Shown: one piece after another, positions 35,987-45,760 of the stretch
How the letters are laid out: each line of letters starts with the position of its first letter
Numbering within the stretch: the stretch's first letter is position 1
Source of the DNA: Nakamurella flava
GTDB lineage: Bacteria > Actinomycetota > Actinomycetes > Mycobacteriales > Nakamurellaceae
Assembly: GCF_005298075.1 (NCBI RefSeq)
Contig: NZ_SZZH01000001.1
Location: 372,001-436,000 of the forward strand
Direction of reading: 5' to 3'
Length of the DNA: 64,000 bases
Translations under genes and position numbers: made by a program
The notes under the pieces: generated by a model
What the model was told of the DNA's origin: nothing
Seen by the model: the letters and a program-made list of their open reading frames with translations, nothing else
Database searches by the model: none

Positions 35987-37480
35987 ATGGATCTCGAAAC
36001 CGTCCAGTTCTCCTTCGGCCTCGCCGCGCTCGTCCTGCTGCTCGCCCTGGTGGCGATCCGGCTGTCCCGACGGCTGGGCACGCCGTCGCTGCTGCTCTAC
36101 CTGGGGATCGGCCTGGCCCTGGGCAACGGCGGCATCGGCATCGACTTCTCCGACACGATCGTCGCCGAACAGGTCGGCCTGGCCGCCCTGGTGTTCATCC
36201 TGGCCGAGGGTGGCCTGACCACCCGGTGGTCCAACGTCCGGCCCGCGCTGGGCCTGGGCATCTCCCTGTCGACCGTGGCCGTCGCCGTCTCCGTGGTGGT
36301 GGCCGGCCTGGGTGTCCACCTGGTGATGGGCTTCGACTGGCGCACGTCGTTGCTGTGGGGGGCGGTGCTGTCCAGTACCGATGCGGCGGCGGTGTTCTCG
36401 GTGCTCCGCGGCGTCGGCGTGAAGTCCCGGTTGTCGGCCGCCCTGGAACTGGAGTCCGGCCTGAACGACGCGCCCGTCGTCATCGCCGTGCTGCTGCTCA
36501 CCAGCACCGCGCCGATCACCTGGACCGCGCCGTTCCTGGTGGTCTACGAACTGGCCGCCGGGGCGGTCATCGGTGCCGCGCTCGGGTTCGGCGGCGCCTG
36601 GGTGCTCCGCCGGGCGGCGCTGCCGGCCGCCGGCCTGTACCCGCTGGCGGCGCTCGGGCTGGCCGGCGGCGCGTACGCGGTCGGCGCCTACGCGCACGCC
36701 TCCGGGTTCCTGGCCACCTACGTCTGCGCGCTGATCCTCGGCAACTCCCGGCTCCCGCACCGCGCCTCGACGATCTCCTTCGCCGAGGGCTTCGGCTGGA
36801 TCGCCCAGATCGGCCTGTTCGTCATGCTCGGCCTGTACGTCGATCCGTTCGGGCTACCGGACGCGATCATCCCGGGCATCGTCATCGGGCTCATCGTGCT
36901 GCTGCTGTCCCGCCCGCTGTCGATCGTGGCCGCGGCCACCCCGTTCCGGATGACCTGGAAGGAACAGGCGTTCCTGTCGTGGTCGGGTCTGCGGGGGGCG
37001 GTGCCCATCGTGCTGGCCATGATCCCGTTGACCGCCGGCCAGCCGACCGCGGCGCTGCTGCTCGACGTCATCGTGGTGGTCGTCGTCATCTACACCCTCC
37101 TGCAGGGCACGACCCTGCCCTGGGTGGCCCGCCGGCTCGGGGTGGTCGACGTCGGCAAGGCCGAGGAGGTGCAGGTCGACGCGGCGCCGCTGGAGGAGAT
37201 GGACGCGCACGTGCTGCAGGTGACGGTGCCGCCGGGGTCCAAACTCCATGGCGTCTACGTCGCCCAGCTCCGGCTGCCCCAGTCGGCCACCATCGGCCTG
37301 CTGCTGCGGAACGGCGAGCCGATGGACATCCTGCCCACCCTGCGCATCCAGTCCGGCGACCAGCTGCTGGTGCTGGCCCCCGAACGGGTGCGCAGCGCCA
37401 CCGAGGAACGCCTGCGCGAGGTGAGCTCCGGCGGCGCCCTCGCCCGCTGGTTCCGGACCGGTCCGGGCGGATCGAACTGA
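35987..37480 (+). CDS. Potassium(cation)/proton antiporter, CPA1/NhaP2-like with TrkA-C domain
   Basis: The 497-residue protein has about 13 hydrophobic segments starting with FGLAALVLLLALVAI. Segments GAVLSSTDAAAVFSVL and ESGLNDAPVVIAV carry the conserved acidic residues of cation/proton antiporters. The last 100 residues form a TrkA-C (RCK-C) domain (VTVPPGSKLHGVYVAQLRLP; SGDQLLVLAP), the usual cytoplasmic ligand-binding gate. It likely exports K+ or Na+ in exchange for H+. Some TrkA-C/RCK-C domains bind c-di-AMP, which makes the ydaO riboswitches elsewhere in the window relevant, but no riboswitch precedes this gene. Confidence 0.87.
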   Translation: MDLETVQFSFGLAALVLLLALVAIRLSRRLGTPSLLLYLGIGLALGNGGIGIDFSDTIVAEQVGLAALVFILAEGGLTTRWSNVRPALGLGISLSTVAVAVSVVVAGLGVHLVMGFDWRTSLLWGAVLSSTDAAAVFSVLRGVGVKSRLSAALELESGLNDAPVVIAVLLLTSTAPITWTAPFLVVYELAAGAVIGAALGFGGAWVLRRAALPAAGLYPLAALGLAGGAYAVGAYAHASGFLATYVCALILGNSRLPHRASTISFAEGFGWIAQIGLFVMLGLYVDPFGLPDAIIPGIVIGLIVLLLSRPLSIVAAATPFRMTWKEQAFLSWSGLRGAVPIVLAMIPLTAGQPTAALLLDVIVVVVVIYTLLQGTTLPWVARRLGVVDVGKAEEVQVDAAPLEEMDAHVLQVTVPPGSKLHGVYVAQLRLPQSATIGLLLRNGEPMDILPTLRIQSGDQLLVLAPERVRSATEERLREVSSGGALARWFRTGPGGSN

Positions 37481-37520
37481 CGGGGCCCGAACGGGTGGGA
37501 CGGTTTGGGACACTGGTCGG

Positions 37521-38165
37521 GTGAGTGTGCCCGCCGAACGTCCCGACCCACCCGACAGCGACACCGACAGCGCCCCGGTCGCGGACCCGCAACCCTCGGC
37601 GGCGCCGGTCGTCGCACCGCCGCAGCGCTTCCTGCTGCTGCTGACCATCGCGGCGGTCATCCTGGTCCTCGACCTGATCACCAAGATCATCGCGGTGGCC
37701 GTGCTGACCCCGGGGGAGTCGCCCCGCATCCTCGGCGGGCTCGTCTACTTCTCGCTGATCCGCAACCCCGGCGCGGCGTTCTCGCTGGCCACCGGGATGA
37801 CCTGGGTGCTGGCGCTGATCGCCCTGGCCGTCGCCGTCTTCATCATCCGCATCGCCTCCCGGCTGCGGTCGCTGCCCTGGGCGATCGGGCTCGGCCTCGT
37901 CCTCGGCGGGGCGGTGGGCAACCTCATCGACCGGATCTTCCGGGCCCCCGGCTTCCTGCAGGGCCACGTGGTCGACTTCGTCTCCGTCTTCGGTCCGAAC
38001 GCCGAGTACTTCCCGGTCTTCAACGTCGCCGATTCGGCCATCACCATCGGCGGCATCACCGTGGTGATCACGGCCCTGCTGGGCTACGACTTCGACAACA
38101 CCCGCAGCAGCGGCCGCAAGGCCGACGCCGACGGCGCCACCGACCAGGAGGCCGACCGTGGCTGA
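37521..38165 (+). CDS. lspA: Lipoprotein signal peptidase (signal peptidase II)
   Basis: The 214-residue protein is an integral membrane aspartyl protease that removes the signal peptide from diacylglyceryl-prolipoproteins. Four membrane segments are visible, with [11 protein letters not shown], the catalytic Asp in GNLIDRIF (about 138) and the second Asp in FNVADSAIT (about 171). N- and C-terminal tails are long and acidic, as is usual in actinobacteria. It overlaps rluD by 8 nt, the common lspA-rluD arrangement. GACACT ends 6 nt before the GTG. Confidence 0.93.
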   Translation: MSVPAERPDPPDSDTDSAPVADPQPSAAPVVAPPQRFLLLLTIAAVILVLDLITKIIAVAVLTPGESPRILGGLVYFSLIRNPGAAFSLATGMTWVLALIALAVAVFIIRIASRLRSLPWAIGLGLVLGGAVGNLIDRIFRAPGFLQGHVVDFVSVFGPNAEYFPVFNVADSAITIGGITVVITALLGYDFDNTRSSGRKADADGATDQEADRG

Positions 38166-39087
38166 CGTCCGACACTTCCCCGTCCCCGACGGGCTCGCCG
38201 GGATGCGCCTGGACGCCGGGCTGGCCCGCCTGCTGGGGATGAGCCGCACCACCGTGGCCGGCCTCATCGACCAGGGCGACGTGCTGGTCGACGGCGTGGT
38301 CGCCGCCCGCTCCGAGCGGCTGGTCGCCGACACCTGGCTGGAGATCACGCTGCCCGAGCCGGAGCGGCCGGTGACCGTGGAACCCGAGCACGTCCCCGGG
38401 TTCACCCTGCTCTACCGGGACGCCGACATCGCGGTCGTCGACAAGCCGGTCGGGGTGGCCGCCCACCCCAGCCCGGGCTGGAACGGACCGACCGTGGTCG
38501 GCGCACTGGCCGGCATGGGCATCCAGCCGGCCACCTCCGGCGCGGCCGAACGGCAGGGCGTGGTGCATCGGCTCGACGTCGGCACCACCGGGGTGATGGT
38601 GGTGGCGCTGTCCGAGCACGCGTACACGGTGCTCAAGGACGCGTTCAAGCAGCGCACGGTCGAGAAGATCTACCACGCGATCGTCCAGGGCCACCCGGAC
38701 CCGAGCTCGGGCACCATCGACGCGCCGATCGGCCGCCACCCGTCGTCGGACTGGAAGTTCGCCGTCGTCACCGGCGGCCGCGACAGCGTCACGCACTACT
38801 CGACGATCGAGGCGTTCCGGGCGGCCAGCCTGCTCGAGGTGCACCTGGAGACCGGGCGCACCCACCAGATCCGGGTGCACTTCTCCGCGCTCAAGCACCC
38901 GTGCGTCGGGGACCTCACCTACGGGGCGGACCCGACGCTGGCCCAACGGCTGGGGCTGACCCGGCAGTGGCTGCACGCCCGGACGCTGGCCTTCGCCCAC
39001 CCGGAGGACGGGCGGCGGGTCGAGTTCACCAGCCCCTACCCGGAGGACCTGCAGCACGCCCTCGAGGTGCTGGAAGCCAGTTCCTGA
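38158..39087 (+). CDS. rluD: RluA-family 23S rRNA pseudouridine synthase
   Basis: The 309-residue protein has an N-terminal S4 RNA-binding domain ([20 protein letters not shown]), then the RluA catalytic core with [14 protein letters not shown] containing the catalytic Asp (about 139) and [18 protein letters not shown]. It isomerises uridines in helix 69 of 23S rRNA if it is a true RluD. GTG start overlaps lspA by 8 nt. Confidence 0.9.
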   Translation: MADVRHFPVPDGLAGMRLDAGLARLLGMSRTTVAGLIDQGDVLVDGVVAARSERLVADTWLEITLPEPERPVTVEPEHVPGFTLLYRDADIAVVDKPVGVAAHPSPGWNGPTVVGALAGMGIQPATSGAAERQGVVHRLDVGTTGVMVVALSEHAYTVLKDAFKQRTVEKIYHAIVQGHPDPSSGTIDAPIGRHPSSDWKFAVVTGGRDSVTHYSTIEAFRAASLLEVHLETGRTHQIRVHFSALKHPCVGDLTYGADPTLAQRLGLTRQWLHARTLAFAHPEDGRRVEFTSPYPEDLQHALEVLEASS

Positions 39088-39114
39088 GCCGTCGACCCCA
39101 CCGCGCCGAACGGC

Positions 39115-39151
39115 GGAAGGGCCGGTCACCCCGTGGGTGACCGGCCCTTCC
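39115..39151. terminator. Strong bidirectional terminator hairpin
   Basis: A perfect 17-bp stem (39115-39131 with 39135-39151) and a 3-nt CGT loop lie between the convergent rluD and GMC oxidoreductase genes, 17 nt before the GMC stop side. It is the strongest hairpin noticed in the window. Confidence 0.85.
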
Positions 39152-39168
39152 TGCCGGGCGAGGACGAT

Positions 39169-40815
39169 CTACAGCACGCCGGACTTCAGCTGCTGGCCGA
39201 TGTACTCGGCCTGCCGGATGGCCAGCGCGACGATGGTCAGCGTCGGGTTGGCGGCGGCGCCGGTGGTCATCTGCGAACCGTCGGAGATGAACAGACCGGG
39301 CACGTCGTGCGCCTGGCCCCAGCCGTCGGCCACGCCGTCCTCGGGACGGTCGGACAGCCGGCAGGTACCCAGGTTGTGGGTGGCCGGGTACGGCGGGGTG
39401 CAGTGCACGCCGGTCGCGCCGACGGCCTCGTAGATCGCGGTGCCCTGCTTCCACCCGTGGTTGCGGACGGCGACGTCGTTCGGGTGGTCCTCGAACCACA
39501 CGTCGGCGGCCGGCAGACCCCACTGGTCGGTGATCCGGGAGCTGAGGCTGACCCGGTTGGACTCCTGCGGCATGTCCTCGCCGACCACCCACATACCGGC
39601 GGTGTGCTCGTAGGCGGCCATGATCTCGGTGAACTCCGGGCCCCAGCTGCCGGGCTCGGCGAACGCGGCGAGGAACGGCACACCCAGGGACAGGGTCTCC
39701 ATGTAGTAACCACCGACGAAGCCGCGCGAGGTGTCGAGCTTGGCCTCGTCGGCGATGATGCCGGCCATCGTCTCGCCGCGGTACATGTGCACCGGCTTGT
39801 CGAAGCGGGCGTACACCGAGCCGGTCGTGTGCCGCATGTAGTTGCGACCCACCTGGCCGGAGGAGTTGGCCAGGCCGTTCGGGTGCAGCGCGCTGGCCGA
39901 CAGCAGCAGCAGGCGCGGCGTCTCGATGGAGTTGCCGGCGACGCAGACGATCTTGGCGGCCTGCCGGTGCAGGTTGCCTTCCTTGTCGACGTAGACGACG
40001 CCGTTGGCCTTGCCGGTGGAGTCGTGGGTGATCTGCACGGCGTGCGACTCGGGTCGCAGATCGCACAGACCGGTGGCCAGCGCCCGCGGGATCTCCCGGA
40101 CGGCGGTGCTCCACTTCGCGGTCGACTTGTCGCCCTGGAAGTTGAAGCCGTCCTGGACGGACGCCGGGCGGCCGTCGTACGGCTCGGCGTTCGTGCCGTA
40201 GGGGCCGGTGGCGTAGAAGTTGTAGCCGACCTTCTGGGCCCCGTTGGCCATCACCTTGTAGTTGTTGTTGGCCGGCAGCGCGGGACGCCCGTGCCGGTGG
40301 GTCGAGCCGATGGCCTTCTCGGCCCGGTCGTAGTACGGGGCGAGATCGTCCAGGGTGATGGGCCAGTCGAGCAGGTTGGCCCCGTCGACCTGGCCGTAGT
40401 AGGTCTTGGCCGCGAACTCGTGGGCCATGAATCGCGGGGTCGCACCCGACCAGTGCGTGGTGGTGCCGCCGACGGCCTTGACGATCCAGGCCGGCAGGTT
40501 CGGGAAGTCGCGGGCGACCCGGAACGGACCGGAGGCGGTGCGGGCGTCCAGCCAGGCCATCTGGCCGAAGGCGCCCCACTCGTCGTTCTCGTAGTCGTCG
40601 GGCTTGAGGAACGGCCCGGCCTCGAGGACGACACAGGGGATGCCCTGCGCGGTCAGCTCGTAGGCCAGGGTGCCGCCGCCGGCACCGGAGCCGACGATGA
40701 CGACGACCTCCTCGTCCTCGGCGATGCGCCGGCCGAGCTGGGTGCCGTTCTCGGCGAGGCCTTCGGCGGCGCCGAACTGCCAGTCGGTGGCCGCGGGATT
40801 GGCGGGAGTGGTCAT
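39169..40815 (-). CDS. GMC-family FAD-dependent dehydrogenase (gluconate/choline dehydrogenase-like)
   Basis: The 548-residue protein has the FAD-binding VVIVGSGAGGGTLAYEL near residue 40, THWSGATPRF, and the C-terminal TCRLSDRPEDGVADGW and SDGSQMTTGAAANPTL motifs of the GMC large subunit with the usual His and Asn. It should oxidise a sugar or polyol. The ATG at 40815 overlaps the stop of the small-subunit gene (ATGA). Neither subunit has a Sec or Tat signal, and no cytochrome subunit is adjacent, so the complex is probably cytoplasmic or uses another acceptor. Confidence 0.87.
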   Translation of the reverse strand: MTTPANPAATDWQFGAAEGLAENGTQLGRRIAEDEEVVVIVGSGAGGGTLAYELTAQGIPCVVLEAGPFLKPDDYENDEWGAFGQMAWLDARTASGPFRVARDFPNLPAWIVKAVGGTTTHWSGATPRFMAHEFAAKTYYGQVDGANLLDWPITLDDLAPYYDRAEKAIGSTHRHGRPALPANNNYKVMANGAQKVGYNFYATGPYGTNAEPYDGRPASVQDGFNFQGDKSTAKWSTAVREIPRALATGLCDLRPESHAVQITHDSTGKANGVVYVDKEGNLHRQAAKIVCVAGNSIETPRLLLLSASALHPNGLANSSGQVGRNYMRHTTGSVYARFDKPVHMYRGETMAGIIADEAKLDTSRGFVGGYYMETLSLGVPFLAAFAEPGSWGPEFTEIMAAYEHTAGMWVVGEDMPQESNRVSLSSRITDQWGLPAADVWFEDHPNDVAVRNHGWKQGTAIYEAVGATGVHCTPPYPATHNLGTCRLSDRPEDGVADGWGQAHDVPGLFISDGSQMTTGAAANPTLTIVALAIRQAEYIGQQLKSGVL

Positions 40816-41315
40816 CGGGTGGCTCCAGACGCAGCGGCGGGGATGTCGGACTCGGCGACCTCGACGAACGAGATCGGGCCGTCGTACTCCTCGATGCGCG
40901 GCTCGGGCAGCCAGTCGAGGTCGTTGAAACCGCGGTTGATGTAGCCGCCCTTGTCGTAGGAGGCGCCTTCGTAGCCGAGCAGCTCCCACACCTCGTGGTC
41001 GTTGTAGAGCGCGACCACGGCGACGGCCCGGATGACCTTGAAGAACGGGGCGTCCTCGGCGTCGCGCAGCACCTGCAGGGCGGCCTCGTCGGAGAGGTCG
41101 GTGAACGCGCCCTGGCCGGTGGCGTCCAGCGATTCCAGGCCGGTCAGCAGTCCGACCTTCTCACCGATGGAGGCGCCGACGCGCTCGAGCACGGCGTCGG
41201 CCGTGCGCTCGTACGGGCCGTCGGGGAAGTTCTGGTGGGGGTAGGCCACGCGGAGCAGACGAACCAGGGTGCTGCGTTGGTTCGTGGTCAGACGCTGGGC
41301 CACGGTGTCGGTCAT
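40812..41315 (-). CDS. Gluconate 2-dehydrogenase subunit 3-family protein
   Basis: The 167-residue protein matches the small subunit family of three-component sugar dehydrogenases: LVRLLRVAYPHQNFPDGPYE, then FFKVIRAVAVVALYNDHEVWELLGYEG and GGYINRGFNDLDWLPEP. The family subunit helps mature or export the GMC subunit; relatives in proteobacteria carry a Tat signal, absent here. The ATG at 41315 has AGGAG about 8 nt upstream and was preferred to one 29 codons earlier. It is co-translated with the GMC gene. Confidence 0.83.
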   Translation of the reverse strand: MTDTVAQRLTTNQRSTLVRLLRVAYPHQNFPDGPYERTADAVLERVGASIGEKVGLLTGLESLDATGQGAFTDLSDEAALQVLRDAEDAPFFKVIRAVAVVALYNDHEVWELLGYEGASYDKGGYINRGFNDLDWLPEPRIEEYDGPISFVEVAESDIPAAASGATR

Positions 41316-41404
41316 TCGTGCACTCCTGTGTGCGTGAGAGCCGCCGGCGCGGGGGTGATGATCGTCGAGCGTGATCGGGGTCACCGTAGCCACGTCGGAC
41401 ATGT

Positions 41405-41430
41405 ATGGCCCAGAGCGGTTCTCGGGCCAT
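41405..41430. repeat. Inverted repeat upstream of the dehydrogenase operon
   Basis: ATGGCCC at 41405-41411 pairs with GGGCCAT at 41424-41430, extended by GAG/CTC with one bulged A. It lies 90 nt upstream of the small-subunit gene and 32 nt beyond the IclR gene stop, so it is either an operator or a hairpin ending the IclR transcript. Confidence 0.45.
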
Positions 41431-41461
41431 GAGAAAACTCAGGCGGCTCCCACGTCGCGCG

Positions 41462-42295
41462 TCAGCCGGTTGTTACGCACTTCGGACAGCCGCCGGTCGG
41501 GCGACCCGGGGCGTGCAGACAGGCCTCGCTGCCGTTCGCCGTGTAGAAGCGGGCGACCCGCACGGCCGTCGCCCGCAACGCCCCCTCAACGACCACCCGC
41601 GCCCGCCCGATCCGGGCGTCCGGTCCGGAGACCGCGACGGAGCCGATGAGGGCGCCGGACGGGCCACGGACGGCGGCCGCCGCGCAACTGGAACCGGCCT
41701 GCCACTCGCCCCGTTCCCAGGCCACCCCGGTACGGGCGATCGTCGCGTACTGCGGCCGGGCCGGGTGCCGGTCGGCCAGGAAGATCTTGCCCAGAGCGGT
41801 GGCGTGCGGAGCCTCGTGGAACCCGAACTTGATGTCGTTCAGCCGCGGGCAGTTCGGGCCGTCGGAGGTGTAGACGACGACGATCTCCGAGCCGCGGTGG
41901 ATGGCGAAGTACGCGGCCAGATCGAGTTGCCGGCGGAGCGCGGCCACCTCGGCCTGGACCGGGCGGGGCACCCCGATCTGCTCGTGCAGCGAGACGGCCA
42001 GCTGGTGCAGCTTGTAGCCCAGCTCGAACCGATTGTCCTGCCGGATGTGCACCAGGTAGTCCGAGTCGATCAGCTCGCGGGCCAGCCGGTACACCGTCGG
42101 CAGCGGCAGGCCGGTGTTGTACGCGATCTCCTTGGCCGTTGCCCCACCCCGGGAGGCGACGGCCTCCAGGATCGCCAGCGTCCGGTGGACGGACCCGCTC
42201 CGCGACTCCGATGCGGGGGTGTGTTCCCCGGGGACCGGGCCGGCGGGATCATCGGCGGGGGGCACGGAAGCAGGGTGCGGAGCAACGGTGGTCAC
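41462..42295 (-). CDS. IclR-family transcriptional regulator
   Basis: The 277-residue protein has an N-terminal winged HTH (RTLAILEAVASRGGATAKEI, then LPLPTVYRLARELIDSDYLV) and an IclR effector domain (HEAPHATALGKIFLA; GVAWERGEWQAGSSCAAAAV). A C-terminal CxxC pair (GGCPKC) is unusual and could bind a metal. It probably controls the adjacent dehydrogenase operon downstream or the divergent ABM monooxygenase. The GTG at 42295 follows TACGGT by 6 nt, a leaderless-type start. Confidence 0.85.
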   Translation of the reverse strand: MTTVAPHPASVPPADDPAGPVPGEHTPASESRSGSVHRTLAILEAVASRGGATAKEIAYNTGLPLPTVYRLARELIDSDYLVHIRQDNRFELGYKLHQLAVSLHEQIGVPRPVQAEVAALRRQLDLAAYFAIHRGSEIVVVYTSDGPNCPRLNDIKFGFHEAPHATALGKIFLADRHPARPQYATIARTGVAWERGEWQAGSSCAAAAVRGPSGALIGSVAVSGPDARIGRARVVVEGALRATAVRVARFYTANGSEACLHAPGRPTGGCPKCVTTG

Positions 42296-42301
42296 CCCAC
42301 C

Positions 42302-42307
42302 ACCGTA
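42302..42307 (-). promoter_or_regulatory. -10 hexamer TACGGT for leaderless IclR mRNA
   Basis: On the minus strand TACGGT is followed by 6 nt and the GTG at 42295; no ribosome-binding site. Confidence 0.5.
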
Positions 42308-42467
42308 GCCAGCGTCTTCTCACCCCGCGAGAGACCACCCGGCGAACGGTCGCCGGGGATCGGGGGCCGTGGCAGCATCGGCACTCCCGTGTGGGCCGTC
42401 GCCGGCCCGTCCGGCGCAGGATTCCCCGTCCGAAGAATGCCGTCGAGAAAGGCAGCGACGAAGCGCC

Positions 42468-42788
42468 ATGATTTTCATCTGCGTGAAGTGGAAGATCAAG
42501 CCGGAATACGCCGACCAGTGGATCGAACTGAGCCGGGAGTTCACCGAGGGGACCCGTGCGGAGCCGGGCAACATTTTCTACGACTGGTCGCGGAGCGTCG
42601 AGGATCCCACCGAGTACGTGCTGATCGAGGCGTTCAAGGAGGACGCCGCCGAGGCGCACGTCAAGAGCGATCATTTCGTCAAGGCGCAGCAGGAATTGCC
42701 GCAGTACCTGGTCGAGACCCCGAAGATCCGCAACATCGTCATGCCGGGTGACCACTGGGATTCGCTGGGCGAGTTCGAGGTCAAGTAG
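42468..42788 (+). CDS. Antibiotic biosynthesis monooxygenase-domain (ABM/YgiN-like) protein
   Basis: The 106-residue protein has the single dimeric alpha/beta-barrel ABM domain: MIFICVKWKIKPEYADQW, then EPGNIFYDWSRSVEDPTEYV and EAHVKSDHFVKAQQEL. Family members are quinol or small-aromatic monooxygenases without cofactors, or stress proteins. Substrate unknown. The ATG at 42468 gives the family-typical N-terminus; the upstream 33 codons of open frame look non-coding. It is divergent from the IclR gene. Confidence 0.85.
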   Translation: MIFICVKWKIKPEYADQWIELSREFTEGTRAEPGNIFYDWSRSVEDPTEYVLIEAFKEDAAEAHVKSDHFVKAQQELPQYLVETPKIRNIVMPGDHWDSLGEFEVK

Positions 42789-42824
42789 ACCCGCGGCCGG
42801 CCCGTCCGGCCGCCCTTCGTCGAG

Positions 42825-42866
42825 AGCCATCCGCCCCGGGGGGATTCACCCGGGCGGGTGGCTTTC
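42825..42866 (+). terminator. Intrinsic terminator after the ABM gene
   Basis: AGCCATCCGCCC (42825-42836) pairs with GGGCGGGTGGCT (42852-42863) with one G-U pair, followed by TTTC. It lies 37 nt after the ABM stop. Confidence 0.75.
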
Positions 42867-42912
42867 GTCGTCGGCAGGGCCGACGACGGACGGACCGCGC
42901 CAGCATCCGGTG

Positions 42913-44001
42913 GTGCACGCCTTCACCTGCCCGCTCTGCGGCCAGATCGCCTACGTCGAGTCGCTGTCCTGTCCGTTCTGCGGCGGCGAGATCGGCATCC
43001 ATCCCGCGTCCCACACGATGCTCCCGGTGTCGTCGGCGGGGGCGGCGTTCGCCAGCGCGCACTGGGTGCCCTGCAGCAATCGGGACTGGCGCTGCAACTG
43101 GCTGGTCGACCGCTCGGCCGAGGACTCGCGCTGCCTGTCGTGTCGCATCACCCGGCGCCGCCCGGACGCCGACGACACGATCGCCCGGGAGAAGGTCGCC
43201 GATGTCGACGTGGACAAGCGCCGACTGCTGCTGCGGCTGGCCGATCTGGGCCTGCCCGTCGTCCCCTGGTACGAGCAGGAGGGCGGACTGGGATTCGACC
43301 TGCTGTCCTCCCGGTCCGGTCAGGGGCCGGTGACGATCGGGCACGCCGACGGCATCATCACGATCGACGTGGCCGAGACCCTGGACGACCACCGCGAACG
43401 GCTGCGGGTCAGCCTCGGCGAGCCGTACCGGACGATGCTCGGACACCTGCGGCACGAGGTCGGCCACTACTACCAGTGGGTGCTCGTGGAGGAACCGGCC
43501 GCCGCCGACCGGCCCGGGGCGCAGGCGCGGCTGGAGGAGTGCCGCGCCCTGTTCGGCGACGAGCGGGCGTCCTACACCGACGCGATCGCGCGGCACTACC
43601 GGACCGGCGCCCCGCGCGGCTGGCAGCGCCGATATCTCTCCGAGTACGCGACGATGCATCCGTGGGAGGACTTCGCCGAGACCTGGGCCCACTACCTGCA
43701 TCTCACCGACACGCTGACGACTCTCGCCTCGGCCGGGGTCGACCTGGACCACGAAAAGTTCCCCGGCATCCTGCACCGCGACATCGTGCCGCGGCTGGAC
43801 TACCACGGAGTGCCGACGGCCGAGCTGCTGGAGGACTGGTACTGGTGCTCCAAGCTGCTCAACCGGGCCAACCGGGCGATGGGCAAGGGCGACCTGTACC
43901 CGTTCACGATCACCCCGGCGGTGGGCGACAAGATCGACTTCGTGCACCGGTTGGTGCAGCAGGTGGCGGCTGACTCGGGCAGGTCGGCGGAAGTTCGATA
44001 G
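42913..44001 (+). CDS. Putative zinc metallopeptidase with N-terminal zinc ribbon
   Basis: The 362-residue protein begins with a zinc ribbon (FTCPLCGQ, then LSCPFCGGE) and a further CSNRDWRCNW and CLSCR cluster. HEVGH in LRHEVGHYYQWVL (about residue 180) is a gluzincin-like HExxH metal site, and HPWEDFAETWAHYLH downstream offers the third ligand. I recall this architecture as 'putative zinc-binding metallopeptidase' in actinobacteria and proteobacteria; the substrate is unknown. GTG codons at 42910 and 42913 are both possible. The frame upstream overlaps the ABM gene and was not used. Confidence 0.82.
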   Translation: MHAFTCPLCGQIAYVESLSCPFCGGEIGIHPASHTMLPVSSAGAAFASAHWVPCSNRDWRCNWLVDRSAEDSRCLSCRITRRRPDADDTIAREKVADVDVDKRRLLLRLADLGLPVVPWYEQEGGLGFDLLSSRSGQGPVTIGHADGIITIDVAETLDDHRERLRVSLGEPYRTMLGHLRHEVGHYYQWVLVEEPAAADRPGAQARLEECRALFGDERASYTDAIARHYRTGAPRGWQRRYLSEYATMHPWEDFAETWAHYLHLTDTLTTLASAGVDLDHEKFPGILHRDIVPRLDYHGVPTAELLEDWYWCSKLLNRANRAMGKGDLYPFTITPAVGDKIDFVHRLVQQVAADSGRSAEVR

Positions 44002-44073
44002 GTTCGGCGCGAGCCTTTTCGCTTGCAGCGGTTCCGCCCCAGCCTTGTTGTCCCCGGCGCACCAGGAGTCTCC

Positions 44074-45723
44074 ATGACGGGTTCGAGCTTCATCACCACC
44101 ACGCCGCTGCGGGAGCGCCCGGCGTTCGCCGCGCTGGCCGAGCACTTCGCGTCGCTGCGGGACGAGCACCTGCGGGACCTGTTCGCCGCCGACGCCGACC
44201 GTGGCACCAGCCTCACCGCCGAGGCCGAGGGCATCTACCTGGACTACTCCAAGCACCGGGTGACGGCGGAAACCATCGAGCTGCTCGCCCAGCTGGCCGA
44301 CGAGTCCGGCCTGGCCGCCCTGCGCGACGCCATGTTCGCCGGCGAGCACATCAACATCACCGAGGACCGCGCCGTCCTGCACGTCGCGCTGCGGGCGCCG
44401 AAGGGCCAGACGATCACCACCGACGGCGCCGACGTCGTCCCCGACGTGCACGAGGTCCTCGACCGGATGGCCGATTTCGCGAATCGGGTGCGGTCGGGGG
44501 AGTGGAAGGGCCACACCGGAAAGCCGATCCGCACCATCGTCAACATCGGCATCGGCGGGTCCGACCTCGGCCCGGTGATGGCCCACGAGGCGCTGCGGCA
44601 CTACTCCCAGCGGGAACTGACCCTGCGGTTCGTCTCCAACGTCGACGGCACCGACTTCGCCGAGAAGACCCACGACCTCGACCCGGCCGAGACCCTGTTC
44701 ATCGTCTCGTCCAAGACGTTCACCACCCTCGAGACCATGACCAACGCGCACACCGCGCGCGAGTGGGCGCTGGCCACACTGGGCGACGACGCCGCCGTGG
44801 CCAAGCATTTCGTGGCCGTCTCCACCAACGCCGACGCGGTCGCCGAGTTCGGCATCGACACCGCCAACATGTTCGGGTTCTGGAACTGGGTCGGCGGCCG
44901 CTACTCGATGGAGTCGGCCATCGGCCTGTCGACCATGATCGCGATCGGCCCGGACAACTTCGCCGATCTGCTGGCCGGCTCGCACTCGATCGACGAGCAC
45001 TTCCGCACCGCCCCGCTGACCGAGAACCTTCCGGTTCTCATGGGTCTGCTGACGTTCTGGTACGTCGAGTTCTTCGGCGCGCAGACCCAGGCGGTGCTGC
45101 CGTACGACCAGTACCTGCTGCGCTTCCCGGCGTACCTGCAGCAGTTGACGATGGAGTCCAACGGCAAGTCGGTCACCCTGGCCGGCGTCAAGGTCGACTA
45201 CAACACCTGCCCGGTCTACTGGGGCGAGCCGGGCACCAACGGCCAGCACTCCTTCTACCAGTTGATCCACCAGGGCACGTTGGTCATCCCGTGCGACTTC
45301 ATCGCCTTCCTGCATACCCTGAACCCGCTGGGTGACCACCACGACTACCTGACCGCCAACGTCTTCGCCCAGGGCGAGGCGCTGGCCTTCGGCAAGACCG
45401 CCGACCAGGTGCGGGCCGAGGGGGTGGCCGAGGAGCTGGTGCCGTTCAAGGTGTTCGACGGCAACCACCCGTCCTCGACGCTGGTGATCGACAAGCTCAC
45501 CCCGTACGTCCTGGGGCAGCTGGTTGCGCTCTACGAGCACAGCGTGTTCACCCAGGGCGCCCTGTGGTCGGTCGGCTCGTTCGACCAGTGGGGGGTCGAG
45601 CTGGGCAAGCAGCTGGCCCAGAAGGTCATCCCCGAGCTGCAGTCCGAGAGCACCCCGGAGCTCGCCCACGACAGCTCGACCAACGAGCTGATCCGTCGCT
45701 ACCGGGCCGCCCGCGAACGGTAG
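44074..45723 (+). CDS. pgi: Glucose-6-phosphate isomerase
   Basis: The 549-residue enzyme interconverts glucose 6-phosphate and fructose 6-phosphate. Both family signatures are present: [32 protein letters not shown] for sugar-phosphate binding, and [15 protein letters not shown] near the C-terminus, with the catalytic Glu and His in [19 protein letters not shown] lies before the ATG at 44074; an ATG 17 codons upstream has no such site. Confidence 0.95.
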   Translation: MTGSSFITTTPLRERPAFAALAEHFASLRDEHLRDLFAADADRGTSLTAEAEGIYLDYSKHRVTAETIELLAQLADESGLAALRDAMFAGEHINITEDRAVLHVALRAPKGQTITTDGADVVPDVHEVLDRMADFANRVRSGEWKGHTGKPIRTIVNIGIGGSDLGPVMAHEALRHYSQRELTLRFVSNVDGTDFAEKTHDLDPAETLFIVSSKTFTTLETMTNAHTAREWALATLGDDAAVAKHFVAVSTNADAVAEFGIDTANMFGFWNWVGGRYSMESAIGLSTMIAIGPDNFADLLAGSHSIDEHFRTAPLTENLPVLMGLLTFWYVEFFGAQTQAVLPYDQYLLRFPAYLQQLTMESNGKSVTLAGVKVDYNTCPVYWGEPGTNGQHSFYQLIHQGTLVIPCDFIAFLHTLNPLGDHHDYLTANVFAQGEALAFGKTADQVRAEGVAEELVPFKVFDGNHPSSTLVIDKLTPYVLGQLVALYEHSVFTQGALWSVGSFDQWGVELGKQLAQKVIPELQSESTPELAHDSSTNELIRRYRAARER

Positions 45724-45760
45724 AGGTATCACCGGGGCCCCGCCGGCCATCGGGAACACC

